Below are positions 37,240 to 46,100 of a stretch of 59,071 bases of DNA, one piece after another. Below the pieces are notes generated by a model, which searched no databases, had not been told where the DNA came from, and saw only the letters and a list, made by a program, of their open reading frames with translations. The translations under genes were made by a program, and so were the position numbers. Each line of letters begins with the position of its first letter. Position 1 is the first letter of the stretch. Where the stretch lies: assembly GCA_016866255.1 (NCBI GenBank), contig VGMY01000014.1, forward strand, positions 1-59,071, in the 5' to 3' direction. Source of the DNA: Bacteroidota bacterium. GTDB taxonomy: Bacteria > Bacteroidota > Bacteroidia > Flavobacteriales_D > Crocinitomicaceae.

Positions 37240-38568
37240 ATGAAAATTAAAAGAGTTGTTGCACTAGGGCTTATCGCGCTATTTTCCATCCTGATAGTTC
37301 AGTTATTTTGGATTCAACAAGCCGTAGAAACACAACAGGTGAGCATATCTATTCAGCAAAAAGAGGATAGCTTAGAACGAAAGGAATTTGACGATCTAGT
37401 TTATTCGTCGTTGTTGAACGTTTTGGCAAAAATTCAAAGAAAAGAAGGTCTAACCCCGGAACTCTACGGAGCAATACGCAAAGCAGGAAACGCCCATTTT
37501 ACTGTTGCTATCAACATTAACGAGGAACTGCCCATCTTGTACCTGGAAAATTTGCTTAAACGCGAATTTTACCTAAAAACCATTCAAAGAGATTTTTATT
37601 GTGGGGTTTACGATTGCTTCACCGACTCCATCACCCTAAGCAACAAAATAGCCTATAAGCAAGACTCTATTTTTGTGCAAGAAAGTCAACCTACCTCCGA
37701 AGTGACTCCCGAAATTTTAAAGCTAAAAAAAGACGGTCATTACTTCACTGTTTACTTTCCCGAAGTCCCTACCAAGGAAATGGCGGGCACCACCGACATC
37801 TCTCCATGGGTTTATCTGGTAATCATGTTTTTAGTAGTCTCTTTCTTTTTCGCGTTTTCTGTATCGATTATTTTGCGCCAAAACCAATTAGCAGAAATTA
37901 AGACGGACTTCATCAATAACATGACGCATGAGTTAAAAACACCAATATCAACGATCAGTCTGTCGGCTGAAATGTTGTTGCGCACCGATCCCTTAGAGAC
38001 CGAAAAAACCCATAAGTACGCCGGAATTATTTACAAGGAAAACAAGCGATTGGAACACCAAGTTGAACGGGTTCTTAACGTGGCCAAACTAGACAAAGAT
38101 CTTGTAATACTCAATAAGCAAGCCTTCAATGTTAACGAACTTTTGAATGAGGTAAAAGAAAATTTCGAATTACACCACCTCGAACGTGGAGGAAACATAA
38201 CGATTGCCTTAAATGCGACCAATCACCTGGTTCAAGCCGATAGTGTCCATCTTACCAATCTCATTTATAACCTGCTGGATAACGCTGTAAAATACTGTGA
38301 AGGCACTCCACAAATTCACATTCACACGCGCAATGAAAAAACGGGACTCTGGATAGAAATAACGGACAATGGAATTGGCATCAAAAAAGAAAACATTTCG
38401 ATGATTTTTGAAAAATTCTACCGAGTTCCAACAGGAAATCTTCACAACGTTAAAGGATTTGGATTAGGCTTGTATTATGTAAAACTAATTGCCGAAGCCC
38501 ATGGAGGATCAATTCTGGTCAAAAGTGCTTTTGGTAAAGGAACTACCTTTTCTTTGTTTCTTCCCTAA
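37240..38568 (+). CDS. Membrane sensor histidine kinase, orphan
   Basis: 442 residues. TM1 about 7-24, periplasmic domain with a Cys pair (FYCGVYDCFTD, about 125-135), TM2 about 190-212, H-box FINNMTHELKTPIS, N-box LLDNAVKYC, G1 ITDNGIGI, G2 GFGLGLYYV. All catalytic boxes are intact. No response regulator is adjacent; the upstream neighbour is the FNR gene (2 bp gap), so it may share a redox-linked promoter. Its last 60 bp overlap a minus-strand gene. Confidence 0.92.
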   Translation: MKIKRVVALGLIALFSILIVQLFWIQQAVETQQVSISIQQKEDSLERKEFDDLVYSSLLNVLAKIQRKEGLTPELYGAIRKAGNAHFTVAININEELPILYLENLLKREFYLKTIQRDFYCGVYDCFTDSITLSNKIAYKQDSIFVQESQPTSEVTPEILKLKKDGHYFTVYFPEVPTKEMAGTTDISPWVYLVIMFLVVSFFFAFSVSIILRQNQLAEIKTDFINNMTHELKTPISTISLSAEMLLRTDPLETEKTHKYAGIIYKENKRLEHQVERVLNVAKLDKDLVILNKQAFNVNELLNEVKENFELHHLERGGNITIALNATNHLVQADSVHLTNLIYNLLDNAVKYCEGTPQIHIHTRNEKTGLWIEITDNGIGIKKENISMIFEKFYRVPTGNLHNVKGFGLGLYYVKLIAEAHGGSILVKSAFGKGTTFSLFLP

Positions 38569-38973
38569 TTTTGTTAACATGGTATCGGGCTGGGGGAGAA
38601 TTCCCTTTCGAAGGATTTTCTTTTTTTGGGGCTCAAGGAGCCATTCTTCTTTTAAGAGCGAACCCGGTTCACTCACCGTGATAGCAAGAACCCTCTTTCC
38701 ATTAAGTTTCTTCTTTACCCATTGTATTTCGGCTGAATTTTCAATCGGACAATGATTTTCTTGAGGAAAACAAAGGCTTACCCTATATTTTTCGATGCTT
38801 ATGGACATCGAAATTTCACTAAACCGGAAATCCGTTCCCTGATGCCGAAAAGCATATTCCGATTGAGTACCAACATAAGTTCCTCGGATTTTTGCTGGGA
38901 ATTTGGGAGCCTTTTGTGCACTACAAACCCCCTTGACTGCCACAACAATTACAAGTATCCAAGGCCATTTCAC
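38509..38973 (-). CDS. Secreted hypothetical protein
   Basis: 154 residues. N-terminal hydrophobic signal peptide (WPWILVIVVAVKGVCSA). No family recognised. Beta-rich middle part with two Cys (CFPQENHC) that could form a disulfide and a basic C-terminus. Starts with GTG at 38973 (a nearby ATG is out of frame). The 3' end overlaps the histidine kinase by 60 bp tail-to-tail. Without this gene a 510-bp gap would exist, which mildly supports it. Confidence 0.6.
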   Translation of the reverse strand: MKWPWILVIVVAVKGVCSAQKAPKFPAKIRGTYVGTQSEYAFRHQGTDFRFSEISMSISIEKYRVSLCFPQENHCPIENSAEIQWVKKKLNGKRVLAITVSEPGSLLKEEWLLEPQKKKILRKGILPQPDTMLTKLGKKQRKGSSFTKSTFDQN

Positions 38974-39078
38974 GGAACTAAGGTAAACAATAAATAAGCA
39001 TCTTGTTGATTAAGCGGTTGATAAAAACCCAACACCCACTGCGTTCGTTAGGGCTTCGAGAAGTAATTTCGCGTAACC

Positions 39079-39873
39079 ATGAAACAATACCACGATTTGC
39101 TTCAACACATTTTAACTTATGGTGCGGAAAAGTCCGATCGTACGGGTACCGGAACCTTGTCGGTATTTGGTTACCAAATGCGGTTTGATTTAGAGAAAGG
39201 ATTTCCGCTCGTTACCACAAAAAAGCTACATCTACGTTCCATCATTCACGAACTGCTTTGGTTTCTAAAGGGGGATACAAACATCCAATATCTGAAGGAT
39301 CACCAAGTAAGTATTTGGGACGAATGGGCCGATGAAAACGGCGATTTAGGGCCAGTTTATGGGTATCAATGGCGAAGTTGGCCGACACCGGAAGGAAGCT
39401 CGATAGACCAAATTTCACAAGTTATCCATCAAATAAAAGAGAATCCCAATTCACGCCGATTGATCGTCTCCGCGTGGAATGTTGCATGCGTAAACGATAT
39501 GGCATTACCCCCCTGCCACGCCCTTTTTCAATTTTTTGTAGCCAATGGGAAACTCAGCTGCCAACTTTACCAGAGAAGTGCAGATACCTTTTTAGGAATC
39601 CCCTTTAACATCGCATCGTACGCGCTACTGACCATGATGGTTGCACAAGTATGTGGCCTCAAACCGGGCGAATTTATCCATACTCTCGGTGACGCGCATC
39701 TTTACAGCAACCATTTGGAACAAGCTCGATTACAACTTAGCCGCCCGCTACGAGCTCTACCCCTTATGAAAATAAATCCTAACGTAAGCTCCATTTTCGA
39801 CTTCACTTTTGAGGATTTTGAATTGATTGGTTATGACCCTCATCCACACATAAAAGCTGAGGTGGCCGTATGA
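39079..39873 (+). CDS. thyA: Thymidylate synthase
   Basis: 264 residues, identical in length to E. coli ThyA. Catalytic Cys146 in [21 protein letters not shown] and [20 protein letters not shown] for dUMP and folate binding. Makes dTMP from dUMP with methylenetetrahydrofolate. Its stop overlaps the folA start by 4 bp (ATGA), the classic thyA-folA pair: FolA regenerates the folate ThyA oxidises. Confidence 0.98.
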   Translation: MKQYHDLLQHILTYGAEKSDRTGTGTLSVFGYQMRFDLEKGFPLVTTKKLHLRSIIHELLWFLKGDTNIQYLKDHQVSIWDEWADENGDLGPVYGYQWRSWPTPEGSSIDQISQVIHQIKENPNSRRLIVSAWNVACVNDMALPPCHALFQFFVANGKLSCQLYQRSADTFLGIPFNIASYALLTMMVAQVCGLKPGEFIHTLGDAHLYSNHLEQARLQLSRPLRALPLMKINPNVSSIFDFTFEDFELIGYDPHPHIKAEVAV

Positions 39874-40379
39874 CGAAAATTGCTTTGATTGTAGCCATGG
39901 ATGAAGAGCGTGGCATCGGTCGCGATAACGATCTGATGTGGGACTTGCCCTCGGACATGAAATTTTTCAAAACCATTACGCAGGGTCAAATTGTGGTTAT
40001 GGGAAGAAAAAACTACGATTCAATTCCCCAAAAATTCCGTCCATTGCCCAATCGGTTAAATTGCATCTTGAGCCATTCGCCCCAGCTTAACGCTCCGGGT
40101 TGTCTTGTATTTAACGAGTTAAGCGATTGCATGCAGCAGTTAAAAGGAGATGCCCGAACCATTTTTATTATCGGAGGCGGTGAGATTTATCGTTTGGCTA
40201 TGCATGAGCTCTCCATCGACGAAATGTATATTACCAGGATTGAGGGAGTTTTTGACGCAGACACCTTCTTTCCGGAATTCAACGAACAGGACTGGAGAGT
40301 AAGCATCATTGCAACCCAACGAAAGGACGAAAATCATTCGCATAACTTTACTATATTCCATTATTGTCGGAATAATTGA
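39870..40379 (+). CDS. folA: Dihydrofolate reductase
   Basis: 169 residues. [19 protein letters not shown] contains the folate-binding Trp and Asp; [12 protein letters not shown] and [14 protein letters not shown] are the NADPH-binding motifs. Overlaps thyA by 4 bp. Confidence 0.97.
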   Translation: MTKIALIVAMDEERGIGRDNDLMWDLPSDMKFFKTITQGQIVVMGRKNYDSIPQKFRPLPNRLNCILSHSPQLNAPGCLVFNELSDCMQQLKGDARTIFIIGGGEIYRLAMHELSIDEMYITRIEGVFDADTFFPEFNEQDWRVSIIATQRKDENHSHNFTIFHYCRNN

Positions 40380-40403
40380 ATAACTTTATGTAAAACCGTA
40401 AAT

Positions 40404-40928
40404 ATGTTAGCGCCCTTTAACGTGAAAAAATGGATTCAGGATAACAGGCATCTTCTTGTTCCCCCTGTTTCAAATAAAAATTTATACCATGAAGCGGGTG
40501 ATTTTATTGTAATGGTTGTAGCGGGGCCGAATGCGAGAAAAGACTATCATTACAACGAAAGCGAAGAACTTTTTTATCAACTTGAGGGCGATATTACCGT
40601 TCGGATACAGTACGAAGGGAAGCCCCAAGACGTTTTAGTTAAGGAAGGTGACATGTTTTTATTGCCCGCTGGAATTCCTCACTCCCCTGTACGAGGCGAA
40701 AATACGGTTGGTTTGGTAATTGAACGCGTGCGAAAAGGAACTGAATTGCGCGATGGTCTTTTTTGGTTTTGTGAAAATTGCAACACAGAATTGAAATCTT
40801 ACCGATTTGCTCTCGAAAACATTGAAAAAGATTTTATACCGCGATTTCGGGAATTTTACAGTTCAAAATCAATGCGCACGTGCAGGAATTGTGGCCATGT
40901 AATGGCAGTAGACCCAAGATATTGTTAA
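40404..40928 (+). CDS. nbaC: 3-hydroxyanthranilate 3,4-dioxygenase
   Basis: 174 residues, cupin fold. Catalytic iron ligands His49, Glu55 and His93 have the same spacing as the characterised Cupriavidus enzyme (51, 57, 95). The C-terminal rubredoxin-like site has Cys123, Cys126, Cys160 and Cys163, again offset by two. It opens the ring of 3-hydroxyanthranilate, leading to quinolinate and NAD or to tryptophan degradation. No other kynurenine-pathway gene is in this window. A weak TAACTTTA -7-like element lies at 40381-40388. Confidence 0.95.
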   Translation: MLAPFNVKKWIQDNRHLLVPPVSNKNLYHEAGDFIVMVVAGPNARKDYHYNESEELFYQLEGDITVRIQYEGKPQDVLVKEGDMFLLPAGIPHSPVRGENTVGLVIERVRKGTELRDGLFWFCENCNTELKSYRFALENIEKDFIPRFREFYSSKSMRTCRNCGHVMAVDPRYC

Positions 40929-40935
40929 ACCTTAA

Positions 40936-41379
40936 CTACTTATCGGTGGTGTAGGTGCTCAAATATGTTTTGTTCGTGGTTTTGTCGTAATACTGAATCA
41001 CCAGCTTATTGGAGCGCAATTCACGAATGGAGTATTCGACTGGTAGCGTTTCTTCATCCTTAAGGAACAACACGGATGTCTTTTCGCCGTTGAAAACCCA
41101 AGTACCGTGCTCGAAAACAGATTGCAGTTGACCTAATATATTAACACTACTGTGCCGGGAGTAAGTACCGTCCTTATCAATTACCATTTTGGTTTCAGGT
41201 TGATTATCGATGATTTCAACTCCATTTACCAGGTAACTCGTAAGTATCCAGTCGTTTACTAAACGATTCGCTTTGGTTCGAAGCGATATCGCAGGACCAT
41301 CGGGATATTTACTGCAAGAAGGGCTGATTCCCACCAGGGAAATTATCAAGATGAAAAAGGCTAATGATCGCATACGCAT
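40936..41379 (-). CDS. Hypothetical lipoprotein, paralogue A
   Basis: 147 residues from the ATG at 41379 (a TTG 24 bp upstream falls by the promoter). Signal peptide with a relaxed lipobox ending SPSC, then SKYPDGPAISLRTK. The body is a predicted beta-rich lipocalin-like fold (MVIDKDGTYS; HGTWVFNGEKTSVLFL). It shares a pattern with the neighbouring gene 41477-41917: C-KYP, R-K-R-W near residue 40, a G-Y strand, NxLG, HGxWxF and a final xxNxLxIQ. Function unknown. Convergent with the dioxygenase gene, 7 bp apart. Confidence 0.75.
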   Translation of the reverse strand: MRMRSLAFFILIISLVGISPSCSKYPDGPAISLRTKANRLVNDWILTSYLVNGVEIIDNQPETKMVIDKDGTYSRHSSVNILGQLQSVFEHGTWVFNGEKTSVLFLKDEETLPVEYSIRELRSNKLVIQYYDKTTNKTYLSTYTTDK

Positions 41380-41391
41380 TCCTATTATGCT

Positions 41392-41399
41392 CAAAGATA
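41392..41399 (-). promoter_or_regulatory. Candidate -7 element (TATCTTTG) of lipoprotein A
   Basis: Exact TAnnTTTG match 13 bp from the ATG at 41379. The same octamer at the same spacing precedes the plus-strand lipoprotein gene at 41989. Confidence 0.45.
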
Positions 41400-41476
41400 G
41401 CAAAAAAATAAAAATAAATGAAAATCTTGGGGCACTTTAAATGTCGATAGATGCCCAAACAATCCAAACAGGATGT

Positions 41477-41917
41477 TTAATCTGCTACCAACTCCAAAAT
41501 CGAACCTGGAATTGTTGGATTTCCTGTTTGTTGGATTTTCAACCTATTTGCAGTTAATGTGAGAATTGAGAAGGTATCCTTTTTTTCAAAAGGTCCTCTT
41601 GTCTCTTCAAGAACCAATTTGGACTGTTGATCGATGAATTTCCATTGTCCATGATGAACAGAGGCACTTTCAACTCCAAGAACATTGGTCGTTACTATCC
41701 AATCGTATTTTCCATAGTTGTTAAAAATCACTGCCACCCGAGTGTTATCTATGGCCGCAGAGTGGGAAGGTTGCGAGAGTTGGTCGGAATGCCAGCTGCG
41801 GGAAATTCTTTTTCCTTTTGAACGAGGATCATGGTTTGGAAGGACGGGGTACTTTTCACAAGAAGCCAACATCAACAGCGAAAAGGACATCAACAAAGAG
41901 CAACGGCGGATATTCAT
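41477..41917 (-). CDS. Hypothetical lipoprotein, paralogue B
   Basis: 146 residues. Clear lipoprotein signal (SLLMSFSLLMLASC, lipobox LASC), mature end CEKYPVLPNHDPRSK. Body resembles paralogue A: VIFNNYGKYDW, TNVLGVES, HHGQWKFIDQQSKLVL, LTANRLKIQQ. Probably arose by tandem duplication. Function unknown; a lipocalin-like ligand-binding role is only a guess from the strand pattern. Confidence 0.75.
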   Translation of the reverse strand: MNIRRCSLLMSFSLLMLASCEKYPVLPNHDPRSKGKRISRSWHSDQLSQPSHSAAIDNTRVAVIFNNYGKYDWIVTTNVLGVESASVHHGQWKFIDQQSKLVLEETRGPFEKKDTFSILTLTANRLKIQQTGNPTIPGSILELVAD

Positions 41918-41968
41918 GATACTTCGAAAAAAACTTTCTTTTTAAAATGAGGTACCACAAGAACGACG

Positions 41969-41976
41969 TATCTTTG
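41969..41976 (+). promoter_or_regulatory. Candidate -7 element (TATCTTTG) of the HMA lipoprotein
   Basis: Exact TAnnTTTG match 13 bp before the ATG at 41989; leader of about 6 nt expected. No -33 match. Confidence 0.45.
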
Positions 41977-41988
41977 TAAAAAGTTACA

Positions 41989-42354
41989 ATGAGAAATGTG
42001 CTTTTCGCGTTATTTCTGGGATATTTCCTCCTCTCTTGCCGCCAGAATTTACCGAAAGTTTCGGTACAGCAGACTTCCGTGGAAACAGTAGGCTCAAGCT
42101 CCAGGGTTGCTTTAAGTGTATCGGGTATGGTATGTAAAATGGGGTGTGGAGCTGCTATCCGTATGGCACTCCTAAAGAGCGGGAGCGTAACACGGGTAGA
42201 GGTAAACTTCGACCCGGATAAAAAATACCAAGACCTTCTGGTACACTACGACGGTAAAAAAATAAACCTGAACAAAATGAAGACCCTTATAGAAGGAATC
42301 AATAACGGGCAATTTAAAGTAGTGGCCTTAATTCCCGAAAAAAGCGTTCATTAA
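41989..42354 (+). CDS. Heavy-metal-associated domain lipoprotein
   Basis: 121 residues. Signal peptide with lipobox LLSC (residue 17), short linker, then an HMA-like ferredoxin-fold domain: VSGMVCKMGCGAAI, GSVTRVEVNFDPD, and LVHYDGKKINLNKM. The metal site is CKMGC (CX3C) instead of the textbook CXXC; a CX3C spacing is common in Bacteroidota members. Likely a periplasmic or outer-membrane copper/metal chaperone. The alpha/beta hydrolase follows with a 1-bp gap. Confidence 0.8.
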   Translation: MRNVLFALFLGYFLLSCRQNLPKVSVQQTSVETVGSSSRVALSVSGMVCKMGCGAAIRMALLKSGSVTRVEVNFDPDKKYQDLLVHYDGKKINLNKMKTLIEGINNGQFKVVALIPEKSVH

Positions 42355-42355
42355 C

Positions 42356-43117
42356 ATGAAATTGTACCATCAGGAATACGGCGAAGGTTTTCCTCTCGTA
42401 GTGTTGCACGGATTATTTGGGTCATCCGACAATTGGCACAGCTTAGCTCAACGTTTCGGATCATTTTTTCACGTATTTTGTTTAGACCTAAGAAATCATG
42501 GCCGTTCGCCATGGGATAAACATCACTCCTACGAGGCGATGGCGGAGGATGTACATGACTTTTTTCATCAACAAGGAATACGTAAAGCACACCTCTTGGG
42601 CCACTCCATGGGGGGCAAGGTAGGAATGCATTTCGCGCAGCGTTATCCGCATCTACTGGATAAAATGGTAGTTGCCGATATGGGCATAAAATCCTACACC
42701 ATGCATCACCAAGCGATACTGATGGCAATTCGCGCTCTCGACTTATCCAAAATACGTTCAAGGGGAGAAGCAGCGCCTCTCATTGCCCGATACATTCCTG
42801 AGGTAGAAATTCAACAATTCATACTAAAAAACTTATATTGGGTTGAAAAAGGGCGACTTGCCTGGCGCATGAATACAGCTGTTTTAGAGCGTGAAATGCC
42901 CAACATGCTCTCGGCATTACCCAGAAACGAATCGGGGACCCAAACGCTATTTCTCAGGGGGGCCCTTTCCAACTATATTTTAGCCGAAGACGAAGCTTCG
43001 ATCGAGGAGCTTTTTCCGGATTCCATGATTCAAACGATATCCAATGCAGGGCATTGGTTGCATGCCGAACAACCCGATGCCTTTTTTGAGGCTGTTATGG
43101 GATTTTTTTTACGTTGA
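42356..43117 (+). CDS. Alpha/beta-fold hydrolase (YbfF-like esterase)
   Basis: 253 residues. Oxyanion region VVLHGLFGSSDNWHSL, LDLRNHGRSPW, nucleophile elbow GHSMGGK, and a final AGHWLHAEQP with the catalytic His. No signal peptide, so cytosolic. Resembles the esterase YbfF group; the substrate is unknown. Ends exactly against the dnaE stop (convergent, no gap). Confidence 0.88.
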   Translation: MKLYHQEYGEGFPLVVLHGLFGSSDNWHSLAQRFGSFFHVFCLDLRNHGRSPWDKHHSYEAMAEDVHDFFHQQGIRKAHLLGHSMGGKVGMHFAQRYPHLLDKMVVADMGIKSYTMHHQAILMAIRALDLSKIRSRGEAAPLIARYIPEVEIQQFILKNLYWVEKGRLAWRMNTAVLEREMPNMLSALPRNESGTQTLFLRGALSNYILAEDEASIEELFPDSMIQTISNAGHWLHAEQPDAFFEAVMGFFLR

Positions 43118-46100
43118 TCAATTCAACCTGAACGGAACGTTTAATTTCGTTAATGCCTGGTACAATTCGGGATCGGGTTTCACCCTCAGCGATTTAGAGG
43201 TCATATTGACTTCAATGCCGTCGATGGGATCCATAATAGTAAACTTCACATCGCAAGATCCCTGATGTGACATTAAAACCTCGTTCAACTCTTCAATTAT
43301 GAGATGGTCCAAGTCTTTATTCGTCAGGGTTAAGTGTACTCCCTTAACCCTCTTTTCGCGCAAATTCTGCAGCAAATCCACCTCCTTAGGCACAAAATCA
43401 TAGCGGGTTCCGTTCCAATTGCTTTCAATTCTCCCACGCAGGGTTAAAAACACGCCCGCTTGGAAAAAATGGCGGAACTTCAAATAATTTTCTCCCGTCA
43501 CGTTCAACTTAAATTGATCTGTGTAGTCTTCAATCAAAATCGTTCCAAAAAGGTTTCCATTTTGCCATTGGCGCTGCTCGGCAGATAAAATCACTACCGG
43601 AATAAACAACTCTCTTCCTCGATGCGCCTCGATATCCTTCAGCATCGCAACACTTCCATAACAGAACGCATCAATTTCACGCTTAAAATCATCGAGCGGA
43701 TGTCCGGAAATGTAAATGCCAATAACCTCTCTTTCCTTCGACAAGGTATAACCGGAAGACCACGGCTCTGCTTTTGGAATGCTTGGTTGAACAATTTGAT
43801 AAGCGTCGTCGTTTTCAAATAATTTTCCTTCAGTTGAATTGCCATCTTTCCTACAAGCCTGTCCGTAACGGATCAACAACTCAAAAAACGGAATATCGTT
43901 GCGGTTATTCGTGGCAAAAAATTGGGCGCGACTCAGTTCTTTGAAGGAATCAAAAGCGCCCGCATAAACCAAATGCTTGAATGCCGTTTGATTGATTGCG
44001 GAAAAATCCACCTTTCGGCAGAAATCAAAAATATCAGCATACGCTTCCTTTTCTCTTCCCTTGATAATCGCTTCAACAGGAGCTTCACCTATTCCTTTGA
44101 CAGCCTTAAGTCCAAAGCGAATCGCCCCCACTTCATTAACGGTAAAGTTCAATCTTGACTCATTAACATTAGGACCAAGAACACTCACTCCCATACGACG
44201 GCATTCTTCCATGAAAAAAGAAACTTGGGTAATGTCGTTCATGTTGTTACTCAAAACCGAAGCCATATATTCCGAGGGGTAATTTGCTTTTAAATAAGCC
44301 GTTTGATAGGCTACCCAAGCATAACACGTGGAATGCGACTTATTAAAAGCATAAGAAGCAAATGCCTCCCAATCCCGCCATATTTTCCTCAAAATTTCCT
44401 TGTCGTGGCCTTTTGCATTGCCTCGTTCGAGAAAAATGGGCCGCATTTTATTTAATATTTTAATGTTTCTTTTGCCCATCGCTTTTCGTAAGGTATCCGC
44501 TTCGCCTTTGGTAAAATCAGCTAACTTTTGAGATAAAATCATTACCTGTTCCTGATAAACCGTTATTCCATAAGTTTCTTTTAAAAACTCCTCGCAATCC
44601 TCGAGGTCATAAACAATTTCCTCCTCTCCGTGCTTCCGCTTGATGTAGGAGGGTATATACTCGAGAGGACCGGGACGGTATAAAGCATTCATCGCGATAA
44701 GATCAGCAAACTCGGTAGGCTTTAGTTCACGCATATACTTTTGCATTCCCACAGATTCATACTGAAATACGCCGACCGTTTCACCTCGCTGAAACAATTG
44801 ATACGTAGCCTCGTCATCGATTGGAAACTGATCAGGATCCAGTTCAATCCCTCTATTTTCTTTTATGATCCGAACAGCATCTTTTATGAGCGTTAACGTT
44901 TTCAACCCCAGAAAGTCCATTTTCAACAGTCCTGCAGACTCCGCAACGGAATTGTCGTATTGGGTACAAACCATTTCGGAATCCTTAGCGGTAGCTACGG
45001 GTACAAAATTGGTGATATCGTCAGGGGTTATCACGACTCCACATGCATGAATACCGGTGTTTCTTACCGAACCCTCCAGGGCTTCCGCCTGCCGCAAAAC
45101 ATCTGACGCCGGACCTTCTCCTTCGTAAATGCGTTTTAGATCTTTGGCATTCTTTAAAGCATCGGGATTGTTCTTCAGGCTTTCAGCAAGTGTAACATCG
45201 TCCATTTCAAATAACCTTTTTAAAGAAAGGTCGGGCACCATTTTCGCTAGGCGATCGGCTTCAGGCAGGGGCAAATCCAATACTCGTGAAGTATCTCGAA
45301 TGGCCGACTTAGCTGCCATCGTGCCGTAGGTAATAATTTGTGCTACTTGCTTGGAACCATACTTGTTGATCACATACTCGATCACCTTAGCTCTGCCCTC
45401 ATCGTCAAAATCGATATCGATGTCAGGCATAGAAACTCGATCCGGGTTTAAGAACCGTTCAAAAAGCAAATTGTACTTAATCGGATCTATATTGGTAATA
45501 CCGATGCAATAGGCAACAGCAGAACCGGCCGCTGATCCCCGACCCGGACCTACTGAAACCCCCATTTTTCGGGCTGCATTGCAAAAATCTTGTACGATTA
45601 AGAAGTATCCGGGATATCCGGTATTTTCGATGGTTTTAAGTTCAAAATCCATTCGTTCCTTCAAGATGTCCGAAATTTCACCGTAACGTTTTACGGCGCC
45701 TTCATAGGCTAAATGGCGCAAATAAGCGTTCTCACCATTTTTTGTTCCATTGATTTTATCGGTATCGTCAATGAACTCCTCAGGTATATCAAAATTCGGC
45801 AGGAGAACATCTCTTGATAAGCTATACGGTTCGCATTTTCCTATGATCTCAGAGATGCTGTAAATGGCCTCTGGTACGTCGGCAAACAACCGTTTCATTT
45901 GTTCCGGCGATTTAAAATAAAACTCGTCGTTCTCAAATCCAAAACGAAAACCGTGTCCATGTCCTATAGGTGTTGAAACCAATTGACCATTTCGCACACA
46001 CAACAAAACATCGTGGGCCTTGGCATCGGGCTGGTTTATGTAATAGGTGTTGTTGGTCGCCACTAACCTCACGTGATGGGTTTGAGCAAAACGGACAAGC

